64,000 bases of DNA, taken from NCBI GenBank assembly GCA_963840235.1, contig CAWIYC010000003.1, forward strand, positions 124,001 to 188,000, given 5' to 3'. Position 1 is the stretch's first letter, and the number at the start of each line of letters is the position of its first letter. Positions 32,380-41,647 of this stretch are shown here, one piece after another. Under the pieces are notes generated by a model that saw only the letters and a list, made by a program, of their open reading frames with translations, ran no database searches and had not been told where the DNA came from. The stretch is from JBBRHQ01 sp963840235. GTDB taxonomy: Bacteria; Actinomycetota; Thermoleophilia; Solirubrobacterales; 70-9. Position numbers and translations under genes: made by a program.

Positions 32380-33722
32380 GGACGCTCGACCCGGAGAGGA
32401 TCGCCGGTGTGATCGGGGCCCAAGTCCTCCAGCGCGGCGCCGCCGACCCACCCCACCGGGTGCAGATCGACTCGCGCGAGGTGGCGGTCGGCGATCTCTT
32501 CTTTGGCCTTCGCGGGACCTCGGCGGACGGTGGTGACTTCGCTTCTGCAGCCCTCGCCGGGGGGGCATGGGGGGTCGTCGTTGGGCCCGGGGCGGCGAAT
32601 GCCGTGGAAGGCGCCGGCCAGGGCTGGGTCCTGGCGGTGGCGGATCCGCTGGTGGCGCTCGGGGCCCTGGCGCGCGCCTGGCGGCGGGAGCTTGGCGCCC
32701 GCGTCATCGGCGTCACCGGATCGGTTGGCAAGACCTCCGTCAAGGACATCGCCGCCGCGCTTCTGCCGGGGTGGGTCCACGCCAGCGAGGAGAACTTCAA
32801 CACCGAGATCGGACTGCCGCTGACCGTGCTCTCGGCGCCCGAGGGAACCGACGTGCTCGTCCTCGAGATGGCGATGCGAGGCACCGGGCAGATCGCCGAG
32901 CTGGGCGCGATAGCGGAGCCCGACGTGGCGGTGATCACCAACGTCGGGCCTGTCCACGTCGAGCTGCTCGGGTCGGTCGAGGCTGTCGCCGCGGCCAAGG
33001 CAGAGGTGCTCGGCTTCCTCCCGGCCGAGGGCGCCGCCGTGGTGCCGGTGCGATCCGGCGAGCTGGAGGCGCACCTGGGGGCGGCGCCGCGGCTGATCCG
33101 CTTCGGCGAGGGGGGCGACGTCAGCGCCGACGACGTCCGGGTCGGCGACGGCGGCCTCGAGGCGCTGATCACGGCCTACGGCGCCCGGGAGCGATTCCAC
33201 TTCCCCTTCACCGAGGCCCACAACCTCGAAAACGCGCTCGCCGCCATCGCCTCCGGGGTGGCGATCGGGGCGACGCTCGAGCAGATGTCCCATCGCACCC
33301 CGGATATAGGCTTCTCACGCCTGCGCGGCGAGCGCCTCGAGCTCGGCGACGGGATCGTTCTCGTGAACGACTGCTACAACGCTAACCCGGTGTCGATGCG
33401 CGCGGCGCTCGACCATCTCGCCTCGCTCGACGCCCGTCGCCGGATCGCGGTGCTGGGGGAGATGGGCGAGCTGGGGCCGCAGTCGCCGGATTTCCATCGG
33501 GAGACGGGCGAGCACGCCAGGGCCCTCGCCGTCGACTACGTGATCGGGGTGGGGGCGCCCGCCCGCGACTACGGGCCCGACGACTTGGTGGCGACGCCGG
33601 AGGAGGCCGCCGAGCTTCTCGCATCTCAGCTCGGAGCGGGTGACGCCGTCCTCGTCAAGGGCTCGCGCTCGGCGGGTCTCGAGGCGGTCGCCGAGGCCCT
33701 CGAAGAGATGATCGGCTCCTAG
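32376..33722 (+). CDS. murF: UDP-MurNAc-tripeptide:D-Ala-D-Ala ligase
   Basis: A 448-residue Mur ligase that completes the pentapeptide. N-terminal domain with VQIDSREVAVGDLFFGLRG; ATP loop GVTGSVGKTSVKD; EMAMRGTGQIAELG; C-terminal VNDCYNANPVSMRAALD. All are family-typical. It follows murE with a four-base overlap. Confidence 0.94.
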   Translation: MRTLDPERIAGVIGAQVLQRGAADPPHRVQIDSREVAVGDLFFGLRGTSADGGDFASAALAGGAWGVVVGPGAANAVEGAGQGWVLAVADPLVALGALARAWRRELGARVIGVTGSVGKTSVKDIAAALLPGWVHASEENFNTEIGLPLTVLSAPEGTDVLVLEMAMRGTGQIAELGAIAEPDVAVITNVGPVHVELLGSVEAVAAAKAEVLGFLPAEGAAVVPVRSGELEAHLGAAPRLIRFGEGGDVSADDVRVGDGGLEALITAYGARERFHFPFTEAHNLENALAAIASGVAIGATLEQMSHRTPDIGFSRLRGERLELGDGIVLVNDCYNANPVSMRAALDHLASLDARRRIAVLGEMGELGPQSPDFHRETGEHARALAVDYVIGVGAPARDYGPDDLVATPEEAAELLASQLGAGDAVLVKGSRSAGLEAVAEALEEMIGS

Positions 33723-33723
33723 C

Positions 33724-34698
33724 ATGGGAGAGGTTCTGATCTCGGGGATGGCTGCGATGCTGATCTGCATCTTCCTCGGGCCGAAGTTCATCCAGTACCT
33801 GCGGGTGAGAGAGTTCGGCCAGCACATCCGCGAGGAGGGCCCCCAGGAACACCACGCAAAGGCCGGGACGCCGACAATGGGGGGGCTGATCATCTTTGCC
33901 TCGATCTGCGTCCCTTACCTGGTGCTCTCGGACCGCGATGCCCAGAGCCTCGCCGTCTTCGGCGTGGCGATGGGATGCGCTGCGATCGGCTTCGCCGACG
34001 ACTTCGTCAAGATCGTCAAGCGGCGCTCGCTGGGGCTCTCCGCCCGCTACAAGCTCGTCTGCCAGGTGCTGCTGGCGCTGGCGCTGTGGTGGGTGGCCAG
34101 GCACGAGGTCGGCCTCGAGCCGATCCTCTACTTCCGCATTGAGGACGCCAGCATCGACCTCGGGCCGGTCCTCTACTTCGTCCTCATCTTCTTCGTCATC
34201 TCCGGCACCTCCAACGGCGTCAACCTCACCGACGGCCTCGACGGCCTCGCGGCCGGGTCGTGCGCGATCGTCCTCCTCGCCTACACCGGCATCACCTTCG
34301 TCAGCGACAACCAGCAGAACCTGGCGCTGCTCTCCTCCTGCCTCGTCGGGGCCTGCATCGGCTTCCTCTGGTTCAACGCCTTCCCGGCCTCGATCTTCAT
34401 GGGCGACACCGGCTCGCTGGGACTGGGCGGGGCGATCGGCGCCATGGCGGTGATGACCCAGACCGAGATCCTGCTGGTCATCATCGGCGGCATCTTCGTG
34501 ATCGAAGCGCTCTCGGTCGCGGTCCAGGTCTTCACCTTCAAGGCCTTCCGCCGCCGCATATTGCTGATGGCGCCGCTCCACCACCATTTCGAGATGATGG
34601 CCTGGTCGGAGACCAAGATCATGCTGCGGTTCTGGATCATCGCTGCAGTTTGTTCAGGGATCGGGTTTTCTCTCTACCAGCACTCGATTGGCCGGTAG
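33724..34698 (+). CDS. mraY: phospho-MurNAc-pentapeptide transferase MraY
   Basis: A 324-residue integral membrane protein with about ten helices that moves phospho-MurNAc-pentapeptide to undecaprenyl phosphate, making lipid I. Motifs: HHAKAGTPTMGG, FADDFVKI, NLTDGLDGLAAG, and APLHHHFEM. Starts one base after the murF stop. Confidence 0.95.
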   Translation: MGEVLISGMAAMLICIFLGPKFIQYLRVREFGQHIREEGPQEHHAKAGTPTMGGLIIFASICVPYLVLSDRDAQSLAVFGVAMGCAAIGFADDFVKIVKRRSLGLSARYKLVCQVLLALALWWVARHEVGLEPILYFRIEDASIDLGPVLYFVLIFFVISGTSNGVNLTDGLDGLAAGSCAIVLLAYTGITFVSDNQQNLALLSSCLVGACIGFLWFNAFPASIFMGDTGSLGLGGAIGAMAVMTQTEILLVIIGGIFVIEALSVAVQVFTFKAFRRRILLMAPLHHHFEMMAWSETKIMLRFWIIAAVCSGIGFSLYQHSIGR

Positions 34699-34717
34699 CG
34701 GGGCCCGGCCGCCTCGG

Positions 34718-34802
34718 CCAGCGGGTCCTGTCACGGAATTGGGCCCACCACCCCTCGGCTGGGCGCCGAGTGGCGGTCCCCCCATTCCGTGCCACCCGCT
34801 GG
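34718..34802 (+). ncRNA. structured intergenic element, copy 2 (before murD)
   Basis: Outer stem CCAGCGGGT/ACCCGCTGG, middle stem CACGGAAT/ATTCCGTG with bulged T and GGG/CCC extension, inner hairpin CTCGGC/GCCGAG with loop TGGGC. Same architecture and single-stranded sequence as copy 1; stem changes are paired. It starts 20 bases after mraY and ends 75 bases before murD. Confidence 0.65.
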
Positions 34803-34876
34803 GAGAGGCGTCCACCCACTACGAGAATGAGCCCGCTGCGTACAGGTTCTCCCCTTTGTAGAGCGAAGGTAGATCC

Positions 34877-36244
34877 GTGAGCGAACCGCCTCCCAAGAAG
34901 CCGCGGCCGCCCCTGCCGAGGGGGCCGTTTCTGGTTGTCGGGCTGGCTCGGTCGGGGGTGGCGGCGGCGCAGATGCTGATCGCTCGCGGGGAGGAGGTGA
35001 TCGGGGTCGACTCGGGCAGGCCCGCAGGCGTGGAAAGGCTTGCGGGGGTCGGCGTCGAAGTCAGCCTGAATGGGCAAGGAATCGAGTACCTGGAGCGCGT
35101 CCGGACGGTGGTCAAGAGCCCCGGTGTGCCGCGCGACGCGCCGGTGATCGAGGCGGCCGACCGGCGGGGGGTTGCGGTTATCGGAGAGCTCGAGCTCGCC
35201 TGGAGGGCGATCCCGAACCGCTTTGTCGCGGTCACCGGGACCAACGGCAAGACCACCACCGCCGAGCTGCTCGGGCATCTGCACCGCACAGCGGCCGAGC
35301 CGGCGACGGTGGCGGGGAACGTCGGCATGCCGCTCTCCTCGCTCGCCGGGGACATCGACGAGGGTGCGACCGTCGTCTGCGAGTGCTCGAGCTTCCAGCT
35401 CGAGGACACCGAGGCGTTCGCTCCCGAGTGCGCGGTCTTCCTCAACATCGCCCCTGACCACCTCGACCGCCACGGGACGATGGGCGCCTACCTCGCCTCG
35501 AAGCTGCGGATCTTCGCCAACCAGGCCAACGAGGACGTCGCCGTCTTCAACGGCGACGAGCCGGCGCTTGCCGGCCTCGACCTCGGCGGCTGCGGGCGGC
35601 GGGTGCGGTTCTGCGTAACCGCTGAGGGCGGCTGCGACGTCACCCTCGCCGGCGGGACGATCTTCGCCGCGGGTGAGCCGCTGATCGAGACCGCCGATCT
35701 GCGCCTGATGGGTGCCCACAACGTCGCCAACGCAATGGCCGCCGCCGGTGCGGCGCTCGCAATGGGCCTCGAGCGCGAGGCGGTCGCAGCGGGGCTCCGC
35801 AGCTTCGCCGGGGTCCCCCACCGACTCGAGCGCATCGCTGAGATCGGGGGGGTCCTCTACGTCAACGACTCCAAGGCGACCAACGCCAGGGCGGCGACCA
35901 CGGCGCTCTGTTCCTTCGACGGCGGCGTCCACGTGATCCTCGGCGGCAGCCTCAAGGGCGAGTCCTTCGAGCCGCTGGCGGAACCGGTGGCCGAGCGCTG
36001 CCGCGCCGCCTATCTGATCGGCGAGGCCGCCGAAGCCCTGGGAGAGGCGCTTGCGCCGGCAGCCGATGCGGGTGTCGGAGTCGAGAGCTGCAAGGACCTC
36101 GAGGACGCGGTCGGCCGGGCCGCCGCCGCGGCTGCCCCGGGCGAGGTGGTGTTGCTCTCGCCTGCCTGCGCCAGCTTCGACTCCTTCCGCGACTTCGAGC
36201 AGCGCGGCGATCGCTTCCGCGGGATCGTCGAGTCGATGCGGTGA
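34877..36244 (+). CDS. murD: UDP-MurNAc-L-alanine:D-glutamate ligase
   Basis: A 455-residue Mur ligase adding D-Glu. N-terminal dinucleotide-like fold GLARSGVAAAQML; ATP loop AVTGTNGKTTTAELLG; NIAPDHLDRHGTMGAYL; C-terminal NDSKATNARAATTAL and LSPACASFDSFRDFEQRGDRF. GTG 34877 is preceded by AAGG at 34866-34869. First gene after the second structured element. Confidence 0.94.
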   Translation: MSEPPPKKPRPPLPRGPFLVVGLARSGVAAAQMLIARGEEVIGVDSGRPAGVERLAGVGVEVSLNGQGIEYLERVRTVVKSPGVPRDAPVIEAADRRGVAVIGELELAWRAIPNRFVAVTGTNGKTTTAELLGHLHRTAAEPATVAGNVGMPLSSLAGDIDEGATVVCECSSFQLEDTEAFAPECAVFLNIAPDHLDRHGTMGAYLASKLRIFANQANEDVAVFNGDEPALAGLDLGGCGRRVRFCVTAEGGCDVTLAGGTIFAAGEPLIETADLRLMGAHNVANAMAAAGAALAMGLEREAVAAGLRSFAGVPHRLERIAEIGGVLYVNDSKATNARAATTALCSFDGGVHVILGGSLKGESFEPLAEPVAERCRAAYLIGEAAEALGEALAPAADAGVGVESCKDLEDAVGRAAAAAAPGEVVLLSPACASFDSFRDFEQRGDRFRGIVESMR

Positions 36245-37569
36245 GCGCCCGGGTCCTCAGCGGCTGGCGATCGAAGAAGCGCCGGCGCCGCACTGCGCTC
36301 TCGACCGAGTACGACCTGCTGCTGACGGCGACCCTCTGCCTGCTCGCCTGCGGCGCGGTGATGGTCTTCTCGGCCAGCTCGACGACCCAGGTGCTCAGCG
36401 ACGGCAGCCTTTCCAATAGCGCCTTCTACCTCAAGCGCACGATCATCTTCGGCGCCGTCGGCCTGGTGATCATGCACCTGCTCGCACGCCACGGGCTGCA
36501 GCTGATCCGCCGTCTGACGCCAGCGTTGCTGGTGCTCTCCTTCCTACTGCTGCTGGCCGTGCTGGTCGCCGGAACCACGGTCAACGGCGCCAGCCGCTGG
36601 ATTGGACCCAGCGCCCTTCAGATCCAGCCCTCTGAACTGGCGAAGGTGACGCTTGTCCTCTACGGGGCCCACATGCTGGCGGCGAAACCGAAGATGGCGC
36701 GCTCCATCGGCGGTATGGCGCCCTACCTGGTGGTGGTCGGTATGGCCTCTCTCCTGGTCATCGCCGAGCCCGACCTCGGCACCGCCATGGTCACGACCTT
36801 CGCCGCCACCGCGACCCTGATCGCCGCCGGGGCGAGGCTCCGCGACCTGCTGCTGATCGCCGGCGTGGTCGGCTTTCTGGTGATGGTGATCATCCTGCTC
36901 GAGCCCTACCGCCGCGAGCGCCTGATCGGCTTCCTCAACCCCGGTGCCGACAGCGCCGGATCCGGCTTCCAGGCGCTGCAGGCGAAGATCGCCCTCGGCT
37001 CCGGCGGGCTCTTCGGCACCGGCATCGGCGACGGCGTGCAGAAGGCCTACTACCTGCCCGAGGCCCACACGGACATGATCGCCGCGGTGATCGGAGAGGA
37101 GGTCGGCTTCGTCGGCATCGCCGGCATCTCCGCCCTCTTCGGCATCTTCGGTTTTGCCGGTTTCCGCATCGCCCAGCGGGCAAAGGACTCCTACGGCAAG
37201 CTCCTCGCCGCCGGCCTCACCGCCCTGATCCTCTCGCAGGCGGTGATCAACCTGTTCGCGGTGATGGGCCTGGCGCCCCTGACCGGGGTGCCGTTGCCGT
37301 TCGTCTCCTACGGGAACAGCAGCCTCCTGGTCAGCCTCGTCGCGGTCGGTCTCATCCTCAACATCGCCCGCGGCGGCAGGGCGACGGCGGCCGCCGGAAA
37401 GCCTGCCGCCCGCGCTGGCAAACTGCGGGTCGTCGATGGCGGACGCAAACCGGCGCGTGGAAGGAGCCGATCGAGCGGTGCCAGTGGAGCCAAGAGTCGT
37501 AATAGCGGCCGGGGGAACGGCCGGTCACGTCGTGCCCGCCATGGCGGTCGCAGAAGAGCTTCGGGGTAG
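36241..37569 (+). CDS. ftsW: septal peptidoglycan glycosyltransferase FtsW
   Basis: A 442-residue SEDS-family polymerase that pairs with FtsI. Ten hydrophobic helices from about residue 22 to 380; hallmarks VFSASSTTQ, SRWIGPSALQIQPSELAKV, EPDLGTAMV, LPEAHTDMIAAVIGEEVGF and LPFVSYGNSSLL. The last 60 residues are a basic, low-complexity tail (RGRSRSSGASGAKSRNSGR) encoded in DNA that also encodes the start of murG. GTG start overlapping murD by four bases. Confidence 0.93.
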   Translation: MSARVLSGWRSKKRRRRTALSTEYDLLLTATLCLLACGAVMVFSASSTTQVLSDGSLSNSAFYLKRTIIFGAVGLVIMHLLARHGLQLIRRLTPALLVLSFLLLLAVLVAGTTVNGASRWIGPSALQIQPSELAKVTLVLYGAHMLAAKPKMARSIGGMAPYLVVVGMASLLVIAEPDLGTAMVTTFAATATLIAAGARLRDLLLIAGVVGFLVMVIILLEPYRRERLIGFLNPGADSAGSGFQALQAKIALGSGGLFGTGIGDGVQKAYYLPEAHTDMIAAVIGEEVGFVGIAGISALFGIFGFAGFRIAQRAKDSYGKLLAAGLTALILSQAVINLFAVMGLAPLTGVPLPFVSYGNSSLLVSLVAVGLILNIARGGRATAAAGKPAARAGKLRVVDGGRKPARGRSRSSGASGAKSRNSGRGNGRSRRARHGGRRRASG

Positions 37570-38566
37570 GGGCGCTGCGGTCAGCTTCATCGGCACCCGG
37601 GAGCGGATCGAGGCGGACCTGGTCCCGGCGGCCGGCTACGAGATCGACTTCGTCGCCGTGGGCGGGATCGACCGCAAGCGCCCGCTGCGCGCCGCGGCGG
37701 CCTCGTTGCGGGCGCTGCGGGCGGTCTGGACCGCGCGCCGGCAGTTGCGCGAACGGGAGGCCGATGTCGTCATGGGGGGCGGCGGCTTCGTCGCCGGACC
37801 GGTCGGGCTGGCGGCTGTGGCGCAGCGGATCCCGCTGGTCCTGGCCGAGGCCGACAGCCACCTCGGGCTCGCCAACCGGCTGCTCGCCGGCCGCGCCCGG
37901 CGGGTATGCCTGGCCTTTCCGATCGCGGGCCGCGCCGGCGGCCGCTACCTGGTCACCGGCCGCCCGGTTCCCGAGGCCGTGCTCAGAGCAGACCGGGCAG
38001 CCGCCCGGGCGCGGTTCGGGATCGAGGCCGGCGCGCGCTGCCTGCTTGTGGTCGGCGGCAGCCAGGGGGCGCGCTCGGTCAACCTGGCGGCTGTGGAGGC
38101 GTTCGCGGCCGATCCCGGCAGGGACTTCCATGTCATCCACCTGGCCGGGAAGCGCGACTTCCCCGAACTCCGCGACCGGCTCGCACAGCTTTCGCCCGCC
38201 GCCTACGTCCTGCTCGCGTACGAGCCCAACCTGGGCCAGTGCCTGGCGGCGTGCGACCTCGTCCTCGGTCGCTCCGGCGGCTCGATCTTCGAGGTCGCCG
38301 CAGCCGGGCGGCCGGCGCTGCTCGTCCCCTACCCCCACGCGACTGCCGACCACCAGAGCTCCAACGCACGCTGGATGGCGGAGGCCGGGGCGGCGGTCGT
38401 TATCGCCGACGACGAGCTCTCGACCGGGCGCCTGCGAAGCGAGGTCGGCGCGATCCTGAACGACGACGAGCGGCTCGAGCGGATGTCGGCCGCGGCCCTC
38501 GCCCTGGCCAAGCCCGACGCGGCGGAGCGGATCGCCGACGAGGTCCTGGCTGCCGCCCGAGCATGA
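37478..38566 (+). CDS. murG: lipid II synthase (UDP-GlcNAc transferase) MurG
   Basis: About 362 residues, GT-B glycosyltransferase converting lipid I to lipid II on the inner membrane face. N-terminal VVIAAGGTAGHVVPAMAVAEEL, FIGTRERIEADLVP, VMGGGGFVAGPVGLAA, VVGGSQGARSVN and LGRSGGSIFEVAAAG are diagnostic. GTG 37478 is chosen because AAGGAG stands at 37461-37466; an ATG at 37436 adds 14 residues. Either start lies inside ftsW (92 or 134 bases of overlap). Confidence 0.92.
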   Translation: MPVEPRVVIAAGGTAGHVVPAMAVAEELRGRGAAVSFIGTRERIEADLVPAAGYEIDFVAVGGIDRKRPLRAAAASLRALRAVWTARRQLREREADVVMGGGGFVAGPVGLAAVAQRIPLVLAEADSHLGLANRLLAGRARRVCLAFPIAGRAGGRYLVTGRPVPEAVLRADRAAARARFGIEAGARCLLVVGGSQGARSVNLAAVEAFAADPGRDFHVIHLAGKRDFPELRDRLAQLSPAAYVLLAYEPNLGQCLAACDLVLGRSGGSIFEVAAAGRPALLVPYPHATADHQSSNARWMAEAGAAVVIADDELSTGRLRSEVGAILNDDERLERMSAAALALAKPDAAERIADEVLAAARA

Positions 38567-39894
38567 CCCGCCCCCCGAACGTAATGCCTGGCTGGAACAA
38601 ACGAGCCCTTCATTTCATCGGCATCGGCGGTGCCGGGATGAGTGGCCTGGCTGTTGTCTGCGATCGCCTCGGTGCTCGCGTCGGCGGTAGCGACCGGGCC
38701 GAGTCCAGCTATGTCGGCCGCCTCCGGGGCGCCGGGATCGAGGTCGCCATCGGCCACGACGCCGGCAACCTCCCCGAAGGGGTGGAGGTGGTCGTCTCGA
38801 CCGCGATCGGCGAAGAGAACCCCGAGCTCGCCGAGGCGCGGGCGCGGGGGGCGGCGGTCCTCCACAGGGGCGAGTTGCTGGCGCAGTTGTGCGAGCAGAA
38901 GCGGCTGATCGCGGTGTCGGGCACCCACGGCAAGACAACGACGACGGCGATGCTGGTCTGGGCGATGCGGGCGCTGGGGCTCGACCCCGCCTTCTTCCTC
39001 GGCGGCGAGCTGCCCGGGGCCGGCCCCGGCGGCGAGGCCGCCAACTCCGGCTGGGGGGAGGGCGAGTGGGTCGTGGCGGAGGCCGACGAGAGCGACGCCA
39101 GCTTCCTCAGCCTGAGGCCCGAGGTCGCGGTCGTCACCAACATCGAGATGGACCATCACTCCCGCTGGGGATCGCTGGCCGAGCTCGAGCGGGCATTCGA
39201 GGGCTTCGTCGGCCCAGCCCGGGGGGTGGCGCTGCCCGCCGGGGGAGGCCTCGACCGGCTTGGCGAGGGACGCAGCGCCGTCTACTTCGACCAGGGGCGA
39301 CCGGGGCCGGCACGGCTCGACCTCGCCGTGCCCGGGCGCCACAATCTGCTCGACGCCCGCGCCGCCCTGGCGGCGGTGGAGCTGGCCGGCGCAGACCCGG
39401 AGGCGGCGGCCCGGGGCCTGGGCGACTTTCCCGGGGTGCGGCGGCGGCTCGAGCTCAGGGGGACGCGCTCGGGAGCACGGGTCTACGACGACTACGCTCA
39501 CCACCCGACCGAGGTCCGGGCCACCCTCGAGGCTCTGCGGGAGCTCGAGCCGCAGCGGCTGATCGCTCTTTTCCAACCGCACCTCTACTCGCGGACCAAG
39601 GCGTTTGCGGCCGAGTTCGGGGCCGCGCTCGCGCTTGCCGACGAGGTCGGCGTGCTCGACGTCTACCCGGCCCGCGAGGAGCCCGTGGGCCCGCTCGCAG
39701 GGGTCAGCGGCCTCGAGGTCGCGGAGGCGGCCGCCGACCATGGCTGCGGCCGACCCGTTTGGTGGCTGGTGGACGCCGACCGGGCCGCCGCTGCGTTCGG
39801 GCCGGTGCTGCACCGTGGGGAGATCGTCGTCACCATCGGCGCCGGCGACATCACCGAGCTTGCCGGGCGGCTGGTGGAGGGGGAGGACGCTTGA
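38563..39894 (+). CDS. murC: UDP-MurNAc:L-alanine ligase
   Basis: A 443-residue Mur ligase adding the first L-Ala. HFIGIGGAGMSGLAVV at the N-terminus, ATP loop SGTHGKTTTTAML, EADESDASFL, NIEMDHHSRW, and DDYAHHPTEVRATL with FQPHLYSRTK. Overlaps murG by ATGA. Slightly shorter than many MurC proteins in the central domain (the GVALPAGGG region), with no key motif lost. Confidence 0.93.
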   Translation: MTRPPNVMPGWNKRALHFIGIGGAGMSGLAVVCDRLGARVGGSDRAESSYVGRLRGAGIEVAIGHDAGNLPEGVEVVVSTAIGEENPELAEARARGAAVLHRGELLAQLCEQKRLIAVSGTHGKTTTTAMLVWAMRALGLDPAFFLGGELPGAGPGGEAANSGWGEGEWVVAEADESDASFLSLRPEVAVVTNIEMDHHSRWGSLAELERAFEGFVGPARGVALPAGGGLDRLGEGRSAVYFDQGRPGPARLDLAVPGRHNLLDARAALAAVELAGADPEAAARGLGDFPGVRRRLELRGTRSGARVYDDYAHHPTEVRATLEALRELEPQRLIALFQPHLYSRTKAFAAEFGAALALADEVGVLDVYPAREEPVGPLAGVSGLEVAEAAADHGCGRPVWWLVDADRAAAAFGPVLHRGEIVVTIGAGDITELAGRLVEGEDA

Positions 39895-40859
39895 GCGCTG
39901 CCGCAGCCGCCGGAGGGGGAGGTGCCCTGAACGCAGGTCAGCCGCCGGAGGGCGTCGAACGCTCCTATCCGACGGGGCGGCTGACCACGGTTCGCACGGG
40001 CGGGTCCGCCGACTACTTCGCCCGCCCAGCGGACGAGGCGCGGCTGCTGGCTTTGCTGCGCTGGGCCGGAGAGGGGGAGATCCCGGTAGGAGTGATCGGC
40101 TCGGGATCGAACCTGCTTGTAGCCGATGACGGATTCAGGGGACTTGCAATCAAGCTCGACGGCGAGCTGGCGGCGATCGAGCGGGACGACGATCGGATCG
40201 TCTGCGGCGGCGGTGCCCGCCTTCCCTCGGTCTCCGCCAGGGCCGCGGGCTGGGGCCTGTCGGGGATCGAGTTCGGAGTCAACATCCCGGGCAGCGCGGG
40301 CGGCGCGGTGAGGATGAACGCCAACGCCTACGGGGGCGAGCTCGCCCGGGTGCTCGAGTGGGTCGACGTCTGCGCCGCCTCCGGGGTCACGCGCCGGCGC
40401 CCGGAACAGCTTGGCTTCGCCTACCGCAGCTCCAATCTCGGCGAGGGCGAGGTCGTCTCGCGGGCGTCGTTCCGGCTCGAGCAGTCCGACCCTGACGCGA
40501 TCCGGGCGACCCTGGAGCAGATGCGCGGCCGCCGGCGCGAGGCCCAGCCGTCCGGCATCAAGACCTTCGGCTCGACCTTCAAGAACCCCGACTCCGCGCA
40601 GGCCGGCGGCCGCACGGCCGGACAGCTCCTCGAGGCCGCGGGCTGCCGGGGGCTGCGTCGCGGGGGCGCCCGCTTCGCCGAGAAGCACGCCAACTTCGTC
40701 GAAAACACCGGTGAGGCGACCACCGCCGACATCCTGGCGCTGATGGCGGAAGGGCGCCGGCGCGTCCACGAGAGCTTCGACGTCATCCTCGAGCCGGAGG
40801 TGCAGGTGCTGGGCCGGGTCGAGTGGCCGCCAGGCTGGGAGCTGGGGGAGGGGGCATGA
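39891..40859 (+). CDS. murB: UDP-N-acetylenolpyruvoylglucosamine reductase
   Basis: A 322-residue FAD/NADPH enzyme of the MurB type II form, making UDP-MurNAc. NTVRTGG-like TTVRTGGSADYFARP, GSGSNLLVADDGFRGLAIKL, GIPGS-like NIPGSAGGAVRMNANAYGGE, GSTFKNP (proton-donor Ser) and HANFVENTGEAT. TTG start at 39891 overlapping the murC stop as TTGA. The N-terminal 20 residues are Ala/Gly-rich. Confidence 0.92.
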   Translation: MSAAAAAGGGGALNAGQPPEGVERSYPTGRLTTVRTGGSADYFARPADEARLLALLRWAGEGEIPVGVIGSGSNLLVADDGFRGLAIKLDGELAAIERDDDRIVCGGGARLPSVSARAAGWGLSGIEFGVNIPGSAGGAVRMNANAYGGELARVLEWVDVCAASGVTRRRPEQLGFAYRSSNLGEGEVVSRASFRLEQSDPDAIRATLEQMRGRRREAQPSGIKTFGSTFKNPDSAQAGGRTAGQLLEAAGCRGLRRGGARFAEKHANFVENTGEATTADILALMAEGRRRVHESFDVILEPEVQVLGRVEWPPGWELGEGA

Positions 40860-41647
40860 GCGCCCTCGCCCATGCCATCGCCCGCGTCCGGCCCCGGACG
40901 CGGCGGAGGTCGCGCGCCCGGCGCAACTGGCGCCGCCGAGTCGCCCTCGCCACGCTCGCGGCGTTCGTCCTCGCGCTCGCCTACTGGTTCTGGTTCCGCG
41001 ATTCGGGCCTGGTCGCGGTAAGCAAGGTCAGGGTCGAGGGCGTCCCGGCCTCCTCGCCGGGCGCTGCCGGGCTCGAGCGCGCTCTGGAGCGGGCGGGGCG
41101 GCAGATGACCACCCTGCACGTCCAGCCGCAGCTGCTCGAGCGAGCCGCTGCGCCCTTCCCGCTGGTGCGCTCCGTCAACGCCGAGCCCGACTTCCCCCAC
41201 ACGCTTTCGGTGCGGGTCGTCGAGCGACGCCCTGCGGCGGTGATCGGCAGCGGCTCCGACGCCGCCGTCGTCGCCGACGACGGCATGATCATGCGCTCGC
41301 TCGCCGCCGACGGGCTCGAGCTGCCGAGCCTGCCGCTCCAAGAGCTGCCGAACCGTCACCGGCTCGTCGGCACGGGTCTCGACCAGGCGCTGGTTCTGGG
41401 AGCGGCGCCAAGGGCCCTTCAGCCCTACCTGGACCGCAGCTTCTACGGCGAGAGCGGGGTGGTGGTCGAGCTTCGCGGCGGCATCGAGTTGCGCTTCGGA
41501 ACCCCGGCGCGGTCGGCCCAGAAGTGGCGGGCGGCGGCGGCCGTGATCGCGGATCCCTCGCTGAGCGTGCTCGATTATGTAGACCTCACCTCACCCGATC
41601 GGCCTGCGACCGGCGGGGCCGGGCACATCCTTCCCGCCGCACCCTGA
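40856..41647 (+). CDS. ftsQ: cell division protein FtsQ (DivIB)
   Basis: A 263-residue bitopic protein with an Arg-rich cytoplasmic tail, one membrane helix (ATLAAFVLALAYWFWF) and an external part starting with a POTRA domain (VSKVRVEGV ... LVRSVNAEPDFPHTLSVRVVERRPAAVI). The beta domain follows. It links FtsL/FtsB to the early divisome. ATGA overlap with murB; ends the overlapping gene run. Confidence 0.88.
   Translation: MSALAHAIARVRPRTRRRSRARRNWRRRVALATLAAFVLALAYWFWFRDSGLVAVSKVRVEGVPASSPGAAGLERALERAGRQMTTLHVQPQLLERAAAPFPLVRSVNAEPDFPHTLSVRVVERRPAAVIGSGSDAAVVADDGMIMRSLAADGLELPSLPLQELPNRHRLVGTGLDQALVLGAAPRALQPYLDRSFYGESGVVVELRGGIELRFGTPARSAQKWRAAAAVIADPSLSVLDYVDLTSPDRPATGGAGHILPAAP

Noticed and set aside
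37436..37477. ATG 37436 as murG start
   Set aside because: No ribosome-binding site and poor similarity of the 14 added residues; kept as an alternative only.
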